From Casuarina equisetifolia (lineage: Eukaryota > Streptophyta > Magnoliopsida > Fagales > Casuarinaceae), in assembly GCA_028551475.1 (NCBI GenBank), contig CM052359.1:21949583-22013582 (forward strand): a DNA stretch of 64,000 bases. Reading direction: 5' to 3'. The notes under the pieces are model-generated. The model saw nothing but the letters and a program-made list of their open reading frames with translations, made no database searches and was not told the origin of the DNA. Made by a program: the position numbers and the translations under genes. Below, one piece after another: positions 25,300 through 37,156 of the stretch (positions are counted from its first letter, which is position 1; the number at the start of each line of letters is the position of its first letter).

Positions 25300-26735
25300 G
25301 GGAAAATTTTAGCCCAAGGAGCTAAGAACAATGGCTCTAAAGAGAAGATTACTCATTTATGCTTTGTTGACAATATTTTCTTGTTTACTCATGAATATAT
25401 TAAATCTATATTATGTTTACTAGATGCTATGCAAGAGTTTAAGGATATCACAAGTTTGAAAATGTGACATTCTTGTCTATAAAAATGTCAAATTTTTTTC
25501 TTATTCTTGGTTTAACAGGAAAAAGATATAATACTTAATCATATTCCTATCCAAGAAGGGCAGCTTCGTATAAAGTGCTTAGGAGTTCCATTGATTACCA
25601 AAAGACTCTCCAATCTAGATTGTTTAATCTTGATAGAAAATATATTAAGGAGAATTAGAGGTTGAGAGTCTAAGCACATTAGTTTTAGAGGGAGACTGTA
25701 GCTAGCAAAAGGTTTTCTATTCTCCTTATAGATATATTCAATGCAAAATTTTCTATTTCCAAAATAGACACTATATGAAATTGAAAAAAGAATTAGAATC
25801 TTCCCCTGGGAAGGTAAATCTATTGGACGATGTGCAGTAAAAGTGGCATGAAAAGAAGTTTGTTGACTTATTAGTTTTGGAGGACTAGGTTTGATAGATA
25901 TTCATATGTGGAATAAGACAATAGTTGGAAAACTTTTATGGTCTCTTGTGCATAATAATTCAAACTCTTTATGGGTTAGATTGATGATAATATAAATTTT
26001 AAAGGGAAACAATGCATTAGAAGTTAAGATGAAAGGTTCACTAGCTTAGAGCTGGAGGAATATTCTACAAGTAAGAAGTAAACTCATACAACTAGTGATG
26101 GGTTTAGAGTACACTATTGCAAAAAGTTATGGAGTACTATGAGAGACTAGTACAGAAAAAAAGAATACTAAAGCATAATTCTATTTGTTGGATTATTTTA
26201 AAAGACAAACTATTTATAACAAATCATGTAACTATATAGAATGGCTTAGTAGACCTACAATGCAACATTTGCCAACAAGGAGAAAAATCACAAGAACATT
26301 TATTATTTTAATGCAAGTTCACAAATTAAATATGGAAAGCTTTGTTAGGTATGAATGGCTTAACTTGAAGAATTTAATATTGGAGAGCTAAAATATGTTA
26401 GATGATTAAGGTTGTCAAAAGTAAGAGTTTTGTAATGACCCTAATCAATGTCTGTTTTAAGGTTGTATTGTACCATATTTAGAGAAAAAGGAATGGAAAA
26501 AGATGTAGTGATAAAAGTTCAATCATTATTGCTAAAATCAAAAGGGACATAAGAGAAAAGATTTCATTTATTAGGGGAGTAAAGCCTATAAACTATAATA
26601 AGTTCTTGCAAGAGCTTTAGAATTTACCAAATGTAATATTGGAGCCTAAATGATGATGTTTGTAACTAAACAATTTGTAATTCTTTATAGTGATATTAAT
26701 TATTGACCTTTCACCAAAAAGAAAAAAGAAAAAAA
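25300..26735 (+). mobile_element. L1-type LINE fragment related to 6887-8290
   Basis: RT catalytic region H-L-C-F-V-D-N at about 25350, L-G-V-P-L-I-T-K near 25590, and a zf-RVT finger C-N-I-C-Q-Q-G-E-K-S-Q-E-H at about 26263-26301. The 3' end is A-rich (26707-26739). It aligns with the fragment at 6887-8290 over nearly its full length and is also 5'-truncated and stop-ridden. Confidence 0.8.
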
Positions 26736-26887
26736 AAAACAAACAAGGGCTAAAAACGTAGGATTTTAAAGGCTTGTCAAAACAATTTAATGTATGGTTT
26801 TCAAGCTCTCTAATGGCCACAAACGAGTGATTAAAGTGAAGAGAGGTTCACACATAACACAGTTCATCGCTTTCAAGTACTTAAAGT

Positions 26888-27900
26888 TCTTTTCTTTTCT
26901 TTTCTTTTTTTGATTAAAAAGGGACAATATTTTGACAAATATTATTAATGATAGTAAACTTGGACAAGCATACCTTGTGTGTTTACAAGGGCAGAGTTTA
27001 AGCTTGACTCTTACAAACTAGCCCCACGTTGTAAGGTTTAATACTTCTCTAGGAGACTAAAGAGTAGGGAAAAAAATATAAAACATAGAACATTATGAAT
27101 GCTGAGTCGTCATAGCAGTCTATAATTGCATAATCCTAACTGATCTTTTCTAAAAGCATGCCTGCAAGGTCTGGGCAGAGACCCCAGTTGATTAAAAACT
27201 CTTAACTCGTTGGATGCCATGCCCATAATAGGCTAATCTATCCTTTATCCCATTTCCTTCTCAAAAAATGTGCCGAACATGCTTGTTCTAAGGAATTAAG
27301 GAGGCGCGATTCCGTATCGCATACTCCAGGCACCAAGGGGCTTTCTATTCCTTAAGCAAGCATTTCACAAGATATTGTGAGTCAGATTTAATATAGAGTG
27401 GGATCTAACCTTTATGATGACATATCTTCAAGCCTTCCAGAAGAGCATTCACCTTTGCATGAGAATTGCTGCCAGGTCTTATTATAATCTCTTAAAGCCC
27501 CTTCCCCTGCACTCCTACCATTCTTGCTAGAGCCATCGACATTTAGTTTTAATTTACCTGTTGAAGAAGCTTGCCGTTTAACCTAGATTCCCCTCCGGAA
27601 CAGCACGTAGAGAATAGTGACTTTTAGGATATGAAACGAGATAAGGTCTAGGAAGCTTGGCTGGATGCGAAGTTTCGGGAAGGAGTATTGGAGCATCCAA
27701 TCATTGATATCTGTGATGATCCTATTCAAAGAAATTGCTGTGTCGTTATGATAGGTCTCATTACGTGCTAGCCATCTCACCCATCTAACTGCACTTCCTA
27801 AAATGGCAGTGACCGCTCTACCGGAACTAGAAAACACAGTTAATCCCATTCAAATCCCATTTCTTAGGTTAATTCTAAGTCTAGAAATAGTTCTTAGAGC
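26888..27900 (-). mobile_element. L1-type LINE 3' part with RNase H domain (minus strand)
   Basis: The element's poly-A tail appears as (TTTTC)n and poly-T at 26889-26916, so it runs right to left. Minus-strand translation at 27583-27849 contains W-V-R-W-L-A-R-N-E, the conserved W-x-R-N segment before RNase H. The next frame reads K-L-K-L-N-V-D-G-S-S-K-N at about 27540-27570, the start of the RVT_3 RNase H of plant LINEs. The remainder of RNase H is broken. The 27900-28300 region may be its upstream part but I cannot place it. Confidence 0.8.
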
Positions 27901-28299
27901 TTGACGCTCTAATTTAGAGGTCTTACAACGCAGAGTATATTTATATCTACTGGAGCTAGAAAAGTAAGGATATATATAACAAGCATTCTCTCTTTGATGA
28001 GAATAATTATGGGCACTGGAAATCCATAATAAGGACTTTTATAACGGGCCAAGACTCGAATACCTGGTTCATCACTAAGGGGAAAAAATGGACTGAATTC
28101 CAAAATAAAGACAATGAGCCGAAGTGGTAGAACAATGATCATTTTCTATAGTGGTTTTATTAGTTGGAGTATAACAAGGTCTCATCGTGTGATGCAACAA
28201 ACGGATTTGGAGAAAGCTAGAAGTTATTTTTAAGGGAACAAAAAAGGTTAAGTAATCTAAGATTGTCAAGTTGGTTCCAGGATTGCTATATTGGTGCAT

Positions 28300-29355
28300 G
28301 ACTATAAACTATTTTTAGTGTGACCTAACAAACTAATATAACAGATGTTTATAGATTTAATAAAATAATCTTAGACCTAAAATTTCTAGGAAAACCTCCT
28401 AAAATGAGGAGTTCGTTGCTCCCCCGAATCGTGGGAAGCGGCAAAAGATAGATATAGAATATACAAAGATTTTGATAGGAAGGTGATTTCCAATAATTAT
28501 TTTTATAAGATGACAAGTCCCACAATAAAATTAGTATTGTTTATGTTATCATGAATTTTTCCTTTTATTTTTAATAAAATCTATAGAAAAGCGTTTTCTA
28601 TCACTTTTTTATTGATTAGAGAAGAGGAGTATGAAAAGCTTACACAAAATCTAGATCTAAAATATTCTTAATTGCACCTTAAATTAGCCGAATTTAAATT
28701 TTAAGAAAAAAGAAAGTAGATTGAAAAAGCACTTAAGTATTCTAGAATACCCTTGCAATCTTTTACGCGTTTAAACGTTACTAACCTATCGTGGTAACAT
28801 TGTTCATTAACCAATTAATTGATTGAATTACTGCAATCTCTCATAGTAAAATTGTGCGAATCGTACTCGGATGAATAATGTAGGCTATGCGGTGAATTTA
28901 CAAAGCATTTAATGCATATTTAAGTGTAGACTCATTTTCATTCATAAAGTAGACGGTGCAATAATTCTAGAACAATTCAGAAGTGGCGATTCGGATACTT
29001 TGGATACTTTTTTGGTTTGAGATAGACATTATGTTGATAGTTAGTCTAACTTGTCACTTTGAGAATTAAGGGGACATTCTACCTCAATTGCTTCTCTGAT
29101 GGAAGGAGACAAACCAATTATCCCGGCATGTTGGTTATGCATTCCTGCAATATGACCAACCCTGCTATTGTAAGAATGCCGAAAGGGTTAATCATCCATA
29201 TGACCATCACTTCCAATGACGGTGTGATAAGAATGCCAAAAGGCTTAAACAGTTACACGACTATGGCCACATGATTTTCTTTTTTCTTTTTTGTCTTGAA
29301 GTGGAAATTTTCTTTGGAATCAACACGTTGACGTGTATTTTGATTCCAACTAGTT
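28300..29355. other. AT-rich intergenic DNA, no recognisable gene
   Basis: Nothing can be assigned to a family. A small imperfect repeat carrying AAGAATGCC.AAAGG lies at about 29172-29186 and 29229-29245. Confidence 0.4.
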
Positions 29356-29363
29356 GTTTCTAA

Positions 29364-30420
29364 TGAAATATCTTATGATTGTTAATCCATGAACCCTATA
29401 GTTTGAAAGAACAGCTAGGTTTACCTTTAGTTTTAGACTATGCAAAGCAAACGGATCCACCATCCTCATGCACCACCGAAGAGGCATTTCTCATTGCTTC
29501 TCTGCCTACCAATGCGAGTATCGTTCCCGCAAGGCCAGTCTTGTTGGATAACCACGGCGATCTGACTCTTATATTCCACTGATGTTCCCTTGGAAGTGTC
29601 AACTAATTATCAGTCACATAATATGATATCAAAAGTTATGTCAATGTATCACAAATGCCTCTAAAATTTAAAAACGAAAAAGGTAATAAGAAGGAAAGCT
29701 AGTGAATAGATTGTTTCACTCTCTAACTCTCAGCGACCAAGAAAGGGGAAGGGAGGAATTGAGATTAACTTTTGCAACGAGATAGGACCTCGTTCAACAA
29801 TGCAAAGTGCTTCATGAGTTAACTCCTACTAGGTCCACCACTAATGATAACTACACAAATTGTCTTATTTAGCCCTTTTGTAGCTTGGATGAGGTGTAGA
29901 TAGATTCTTAAACAATCTTACCTCTCCTCTTACGAGGATAAAAGGATGTAGGTGATAGATGGCTAAAGAGGTAAAATCACCCTCTGCATTTTTTTTTCTT
30001 TTTTTTCTTTATGTTTTGTTATTAGTTAGGCATCTGAAGTTATATCATTAGATTTCCACCAAAAATATGTTGAATTGACACTTCTTATACTGTTAAAAAA
30101 CAGATAACAATTAACAAAACAATATATTTGTAATATAGTTAGAGATTACAGTATTAGTATTGAAATAAAAAAAAATTAAAACTTTATATGCTATAGTATT
30201 GGTTCTCATAAGGCTAAAATGGGTTTTCCTTCACAGAATGATATATTGTCTCCCTCAGGATTAAGAAAAAGAATCTTATAACTTTTGATTCTCGTAAAGA
30301 GACAAATGACGAACCTTTGAATTCTTATGGCTTAATTACAACCAACTACTATCGTAGGAAAGTTGACTTTCTAAACTTTAATTTCAAATTGGATGGTTAT
30401 TAATAATAGCTTTCAATTAG
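29364..30420. repeat. Segmental duplicate, copy A (upstream of WAT1-related gene 2)
   Basis: It shares collinear blocks with 39924-41399. They start at GAAATAT..TTGTTAATC, then CTTCTCTGCC.A.CAATG.GAGT (29494 and 40040), then the GATGTAGGTGATAGATGG type block before the phrase ACCCTCT (29944 and 40934). The last is CAAATTGGAT..TAATAGCTTT near the end. It has no coding sequence I can recognise and lies about 0.5 kb upstream of gene 2. Confidence 0.7.
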
Positions 30421-30842
30421 TTCGTGTTGGTTGTACAAGAGACGCTGAAATGCGCTGCTTATTATGCATGATAAAGGAAATAATGAAGTGATTTTGAATT
30501 TCCTATTGATTTTTTGATTAACGTACCCAAAAGGTAGCTGTGAATTAAGTCTCAAACACATTTTCTCATGGGAAACCTGATTTCCACTAGGATGATTCTA
30601 TGTATTTCCTATATTAGGCCTTCTCAGAGTACAAGATTGTAGCACAAACAATGAAAAGTTCAACTTCAATTAGAGATGTACAAAAGAAAATGAAAATTGT
30701 TTCCTTATCGTGCGAATTAAATACTGCCCTATCCTTACAGTATTTATTTGCTACTAATTGACTAAATTTTAATTCTAATTTTCTGAAGTTAGCTTGAGCT
30801 AGTGGATTATGCAATAACGCTTGTAATATCTTATTATTTGTG

Positions 30843-30851
30843 GCTTATATA
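30843..30851 (+). promoter_or_regulatory. Putative TATA box of WAT1-related gene 2
   Basis: GCTTATATATG is followed by CACTTCCAGTCCCC. It lines up with the gene 1 core promoter (GCTTTATATAAG then CTTCCAGTCCC). It is about 65 bp before ATG 30915. Confidence 0.6.
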
Positions 30852-30914
30852 TGTCACTTCCAGTCCCCAGATTCTCTACTAAGATTGTCAAAGGGTAAGC
30901 TCATATCGTCGCTG

Positions 30915-33900
30915 ATGGGTGCAGAGAAGCCATACTTGGCAGTGATTCTAATACAAACAATCTATGCCGGCATGATCTTACTCTCCAAGGCCGTTCTCAG
31001 CGGGGATGTCAATAGTTATGTGTTCATGTTTTATAGACAACTCGTTGGAACAGTTTTCTTGGTACCTCTTGCCCTGATTTTCGAACGGTAGTGACATAAC
31101 TCCTTTTTGTGATTTAATGATATGACTGAAAGTAACCATGTAATTCCTTTTCGTTTGGGTTCCAGAAAGAATGCTACCCAAGTTTCGTTTGTTTACTTCT
31201 GCAAGATTTTTGTACTTGCTTTTCTGGGGTAAGTACTCCTTTGGTTTTCTTTTACTCTCTTGAAGGAAGTGCTCCTAACTAGTGGCCTTTCAAGAATGAA
31301 ATGCTTGACACTCTGAATTATTTTTGAGAATTTGATATTACATGGATACATCACCAGTTCATTTTGCATGTTAGGATCACTTTGGCCCTTAATGCTTTTT
31401 ATCTCGGCCTTGCTCATACGTCTGCAACTTTGGGTGCGGCAGCAATTAACTGCCATCCTGTCACAACATTTTTCTTTGCCGTTTTGTTCGGGTATTTATT
31501 CGCAACCTTCTCTCAACGACTTAGAGTTTTTCTTGCTTTTATTTTTGTTCTGGCTCGATATTCTATGAAAATTGAGGATATATTGCAGTGCTATTTTTGA
31601 AGTTGATGAAATATACATATGTTTTTTGGTAGAAACATAAATTTGCATTAATAAAATTATGTACAAAAGTATAAAGTATACTTTAATATTACAAAGATTA
31701 GGAAAAGATAAAGATTAAAAGCTTTCAAATTTTACTCAAAATAACATTTTCTTGTAAAGATTTTATATTTTGAAATAAAAAAAACTCTATCTCGTACAAT
31801 TTTTCTTATTTTAATCAACAAGATTAGAATGTCAATTACTCTATTCTAAAATCTTCTTCTATTTTTTCTACCCATATATAGTAAATGCAAGTTAAAAAAA
31901 AATCTCAAAAAGCTTTGTAGCCAAATCATTTCTTTTAGTTACTTTGATCATCCATTTTAGTTCTTTATTCTATCTTTCAATATGACATTGAATTCCATTA
32001 TAAACAAGGATAGTCTTCCAAACTAACATTATTTATAAATATTAAAAAAAAAAAAAGCTAACTCCTATTTTCAACTTAAGGCTAACAAAAATTACAGTAT
32101 AAGTTAATTAAATGAAGCCATCATACTATTGTTTATGCTATAAGACATCAATCTTGACAAACTAGTAATCCAATAAAACTATGTATGTAGATGCCACCAA
32201 TCCCAATTAGATCATACATATCCACTTTTTCATTAACTAGTTAAAAGTCCTAATAAACTTCTTTGTAGCGATAGACAAGCTTATAAAAAACCAAGGTAAA
32301 TGTGAGCCTTAGTTTAAGAAGACATTTTCAGCTTTATGCCATAAAACCTTTGATATCAAGTTGTATTACTAAATATTTATAACATTTTGTATTGTGGATT
32401 TACTTACTTCCTAACAAAGCATGTCAAAAATTGATGAGCATTCATCCCAAAATGACCTTATTCAAAAGTTTAAGATTTAGAAACTCCAAATCCACCTTCA
32501 TTTTTTGGTGAGCAAACTATTTTTCAAACAACTTTGTAAAAGTGTTATATAACTATACTACTTGTTCATAGAAAGTTTTTGATTTTTTTTTTCAATTTTA
32601 TAAATTGTTTGCTTTAATAGTAAGAAAACTTGCACCCAAAATGTACATGTGAAAATTAGAATTAGTTTTATCAACTGTAACTTTCTTGCAAAACTTAGAT
32701 ATTTCATTCTCTGACCTTTTATTCTTACAAATATTTTATTTATCAAACTCATGCAATCAATGTGAGTAAGTCTTTTTGTAATTAAACAAACTTTAAGATA
32801 TTGAATAAGGAGTGTACTCATAAGGAAAGTTGAGTAATCTAGAATAAGAAGTTGTTATATATATTTGTATAAAGAAGATTTTCCATTGCAAGTGTTAGAA
32901 GTGTGGGTACTAGCTAAGGCCCATTTGGTATCAAAACTTGGAGAATTTTGTAATTTTGACAAGAATTGAACATTATAAAGAAGAAAAAAAAGTCTAGATG
33001 AATAAATTCACATATTCATTAAAAAAAAAAGGATCAAAGGAAAACAAAGAAACACATGTATTGATATTAAACTACATGTATCACTTGTGGATTTGCTTTA
33101 ACTTCAATTGTTCACTATTAAACTACATGTATGGCTACTGCAGGATGGAGAAAGTGACCTTGAGAACAACATATGGAATTGCGAAGCTTGCAGGTTTTAC
33201 AGTGTGTATGGCTGGAGTGGCAACCCTCGCTTTATTCGAGGGGCACCAGTTGAAACCCTTCATCCATTATCCCTTCTTTGATTATCATGGCAAGGAAGAT
33301 CACAAAGCTCATCTATCTATTGGACAAAGATGGGTAGTGGGCTGTTTCTTCCTGTTCATTTCCATTATTTCTTGGAGTCTCTGGCTTGTACTTCAGGTAG
33401 TTAACAATTATGTGCTATTGAACTAGCAACCGAAATTGTTCTAACTAAGGAAAATAAGAAACAAAAAAAGTTATACAAGTACATTTACCGTACTTTATTT
33501 AATTGCATCTGTGATTAACTATTAAAGACCAGTGACACATGAATTATTTGTCTCTAAAATATTACTTACTAATGATTTTGGTGAGAACAGGCTCAGTTTC
33601 TGAAAAGCTACCCTTCAAAGCTTATCTTCACCACCTTACAATGTCTGTGTAGTGCAATTCAGTCATTTTGTGCTGCTATTGCTTTGGAAAGAGATACTCA
33701 TCAGTGGAAGCTAGGTTGGAATATAAAACTATTCACAATTGTCTACTGCGTAAGTAGACAAACTTCCCTTTATGTTTCACATTTTAAATTTGATAGTATA
33801 GCATATTCCTAGATCAATTAGAGCTAAAATGATTATCAGCTAGACAAATTTTCTTTTCTTGCATGATTGATATTTTATGGGGTACCAAATTGGCGCTAGG

Positions 33901-34895
33901 GTTTGTGGAATAACTATGATATTCCCCCTTAGCGTTTGTAAATGGTCAATGGAAATGAGTCATATTTGGGGGTCTTTCTGGGCTTTTATAAAAATCAGTG
34001 GCCAAAATGTAGTTTTGTGCATTGGTGGCAAAAATGCTTGGTTTTGCTCTCAAATACACTTGGAACAGATTTTTATATCTGAGTATAATTTTGGATTTGT
34101 GATTTATGATAGCAATGTGATTTGGTTGTTGTCTCTAAACCAAGTAAAAACACATGGGTGAACTATGAAGAAAAACTAAGGAAGATACAGAGAAGAAAAA
34201 AGTCATTGTGAAGAGGAAAAAAGGACCAAAGGAAGACGACAGATTGTTTCTCTTGTAAATCTTGGGAGATTTTCCAAAACCACCCTATATTTGGTGTTCT
34301 TGTGTGCATGATTTAATACAATCCGCTTTCATATTTTCTCCCCATTGGACCTGCCTCATCTTTCATTTCCCTTTTTCTTTCACTTTTTAACGCGATAACA
34401 TAGTATAGAAAAGATAAAGCCAAACTGCATGCTATGACAGGGAACTTTTGTGACCGTTGTTTCATACTACTTACAAACTTGGGTGATCGAGAAGAAGGGG
34501 CCAGTTTTCCAGGCAATGTCAACCCCATTGAGCCTGATCCTCACAATCATTGGTTCCTTCTTTCTTTTAGGCGAGGCTATCAGTTTCGGAAGGTGAGCTT
34601 ATTGGGGGGAGAACTCTTTTCTTTTCTGACCACTTCGTGTGATACTCTCATAAAAATTAAAGGGGGAGTCATGGTCATCTTGTCATTCAATCAGGAACCC
34701 TGTTAATTGTCTTTCTGTGTTTATAGTGTCTTAGGCGGGATCATGTTGGTGATTAGCCTTTACAGCGTTTTGTGGGGAAAAAGCAAGGAGCAAAGAGCGG
34801 ACAAACTGGATAGTTTACAAGATCAAGCAGAAAAAGAATGTACAGAGTTGAAAGAGGCAGAGGTGATCCGGAGTGAAACGTCATCGTTTGTTTAG
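30915..34895 (+). CDS. WAT1-related (MtN21/EamA-type) membrane transporter, gene 2; 7 exons, 361 aa
   Basis: Exons: 30915-31087, 31166-31228, 31375-31491, 33144-33396, 33591-33749, 34441-34592, 34727-34895. Exon sizes equal those of gene 1 except the last (169 against 157), with the same phases and GT..AG junctions. The joined frame has no stop for 361 codons. The start MGAEKPYLAVILIQ differs from gene 1 at nine of the first 58 residues. Family marks recur: F-Y-R-Q, H-T-S-A-T-L-G, MEKVTLRTTYGIAK, S-A-I-Q-S-F, WVIEKKGPVF and LYSVLWGKSKE. About ten membrane helices are expected, as in gene 1. Intron 3 (1652 bp against 290) holds a LINE, and intron 5 is 691 bp against 267. A longer GTG-initiated frame back to 30840 is not supported because it would overlap the TATA box. 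Transport substrate is unknown. Confidence 0.93.
31590..32905 (-). mobile_element. LINE insertion in intron 3 of WAT1-related gene 2
   Basis: Introns 3 of the two genes match at both ends (GTATTT..GCAACCTTCTCT after the donor; AAGGC.CATTTGGTA..AAA near 32914) but gene 2 has about 1.3 kb more. Minus-strand translation at 32558-32821 contains M-K-Y-L-S-F-A-R-K-L-Q-L-I-K, the conserved plant L1 segment between RT and zf-RVT. The left end (31617-31700) resembles the reverse complement of LINE 3' tails. It is antisense to the host gene and 5'-truncated. Confidence 0.75.
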
Positions 34896-35900
34896 TATGC
34901 AAGTTTATCCGCTTCCAATTCCACCAAGCTCCAACACGCTTGGACTGGCCTAAACCTGTTTACAGCACAGGATTTACTGGAGAGAAACTCTGCAATCTTG
35001 AGATCAGCCGTTACAGTTTTATGTCTCAGTGGCACACTGATTCCTTTTTTTTTTTTTTTTTTTCCTTTTGTTGGATTTATATGGCTCAAGATAATGTTGG
35101 TATTAAAATTATTTACCGTTCAGCTGTCCCTCTGTAGTTCAAAAATTAACAGGGCCTATATGCATCTCGGTTTTGAAGAATTCTAGTTACAATCAACATG
35201 AAAAACCGTCCTCGTCCTTAAAATTCGATGAAATTAACAAGCTCGATCAAAATGAAGCCCTCCAGCAGTTATACTGGGGGCTTCAACTCGATCCAAGTCT
35301 TCTCGGTTAATTTAGGTATCAAATGATTAGGATTCATCTCAACACTTCATTTTCCAATTTACTGGGGTTGTCGGCATGAATCGTTTAGGCCGCATGAGTA
35401 GCTTTATTCTTTCTTAAATGATAACGATTACAAATTCTTTCTCACAATGATTTCGTCCTCATTTTTCTTTGGCCGTCCTTTTAGCATTTTTGGTCAAAAG
35501 TATCTTACATTGTTCTTTAGGTATACGTTGCCAAACCTTTTTAATAAAAAAAAAAATTGCTTTTCTATCCAAATGTCAAAGTTTACTCAGAAGTTATTCC
35601 ATCACAAACATGTTTTCAAACAGTCCAAAAGATTTTTTTTTTTAAAACATTATTGTTGAAAACATAAACATAAATCACTATGAGCATGGTTGAAAACAAA
35701 CTTTTCTTGCATTCATATAGAATGTATTTTGAGCATGAATGGTAAAGTTCAGTGTAGAAATTTCTGTAACTGATGCGAGCGGGGACCAAGTCAAGGAGTG
35801 ACGTGGAGTTTTCATTGGTTGAGGGGGGATGTTGCTTACGAAGGCTTCACGGGAGGCAGCGCCACGTAGTGTATGGAGAAGGCTGGACTTAGATAATTCT
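34896..35900. other. Gene 2 3' flank and intergenic DNA
   Basis: It includes the probable 3' UTR of gene 2, a T19 run at about 35045-35063, and no recognisable downstream gene. Short frames here are poly-Phe artefacts of the T run. Confidence 0.4.
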
Positions 35901-35907
35901 GAACCGT

Positions 35908-36583
35908 TTGATTGTGTGCAAAAAACAAAACATGAACGGCCAGGATTGTGTCCGGTTCGGGGCTCTGTTGAGAGAAGCGAGGACTCTATGAACAGGGGGT
36001 TCTCACTGTTGCGTTCTTTAAGCTGTAATTTGATAAAACCCAGCAATGGAAAGGAGGTTCAATCTCCCTTATATAGAGATTTTTTATCTTGGAAAATCTA
36101 TTGAAACTTCGTTTCTTTCGCTTTTATGACTCCAAACTTCCAAAAGTAGCTTGATGAAAATGAAGACTGCATCAGTAACTCTTAATAAAAAAGAAAAAAA
36201 AAAGAAAATAGAGGTCATTCTTTGTTGGTGGAGTTGATGGATCTAAGAGAATTTTTTTTATATTTTTTATTTTGTTCACTATGCTAGGGCTCTAACCTAT
36301 TTGATAATCTCGAATCTTCCTAGTAGTTTCACAATTTTCCAAATTTATATTGCAATTCCGCAGGTCACTGATTTGTTCGAGGTTTCTAATGCATGAAAAA
36401 AAAATCCAATTCAAAACTTAGATTGAAAAAAATTGAAAGCTAGAGGTGGAAAGCAAGGAAGCATCACATCAACCTAAACCTTGGTCAAGAAGCCTTGGTT
36501 CATAGAGTCCTCGCTTCTCTCAACAGAGCCCCGAACCGGACACAATCCTGGCCGTTCATGTTCTGTTTTTTGCACACAATCAA
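35908..36583. repeat. 86-bp near-perfect inverted repeat with 504-bp spacer
   Basis: The arms are 35908-35993 and 36498-36583. They are reverse complements with one mismatch that I can find. The right-hand arm is bounded by the 10-bp direct repeat AAGCCTTGGT (36490-36499 and 36582-36591), so 36500-36581 looks like an inverted copy of 35910-35991 inserted there. Transcription across it could form a long hairpin. Confidence 0.85.
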
Positions 36584-37132
36584 GCCTTGGTCAAAATCTC
36601 CCTTTGTTTATTTATAAAAATACCTAAAACCTTAGAAACACAATGGTGTTCTAGGAGAAAAAACACATGCAAGAGTGAGACGAAAAGCCCGTTCTATCAA
36701 CGTGTTTGGATGCCTCTACTCTTAAAGCTTGCGAAAATCAATAAGCTTTTGACAGGATATTTTCTTGTTCTACCGCAAATGAGCTTAAAAAATAAAAAAC
36801 AACTAAAAGACAGGTGACCAAGGCTATAAAGTCTTCTACATGGGAAAGAGTAGAGAAGATAAATGGAAGGTTTAGGGAAGAAAATGTTGTTTTGAGCAGA
36901 TGAGCAACTGAGCAGCTGAGGCTGAGACGGAATTTTAGCAGTTTAAAGAAATGCAAATTACAACCTGATGATGCGTTCTAGTGCTGTCCTCTCCATTCGC
37001 AGCAATGCAGAACATAACCAGCTTGTTCGCAAAAAAGAATGGAAGGATCATTCTTAACCTTGAACGCACAATGCACTCACTCTGCCTTCCTGCTTTCCTA
37101 GCGTTTCCTTTTGCAGCTAGAGCATGGTTGCT

Positions 37133-37156
37133 CTAGCCCTAGCCCTAGCCCTAGCA
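37133..37156. repeat. (CTAGCC)n hexamer run
   Basis: Four units of CTAGCC or near. It resembles, but is not, the plant telomere repeat CCCTAAA, which is seven bases. Confidence 0.8.

Noticed and set aside
29059..29582. Two short plus-strand frames upstream of gene 2
   Set aside because: No start context, no family features. Part overlaps the segmental duplicate, whose other copy does not keep the frame.
30840..30914. N-terminal extension of gene 2 to a GTG at 30840
   Set aside because: It would place coding sequence on the TATA box and leader that are conserved with gene 1. The ATG at 30915 aligns with the gene 1 start.
34940..35186. Two frames downstream of gene 2
   Set aside because: Both are carried through a T19 run and give poly-Phe. 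They are best read as 3' flank.
37133..37156. Interstitial telomere repeat
   Set aside because: The unit is the hexamer CTAGCC, not the plant heptamer CCCTAAA.
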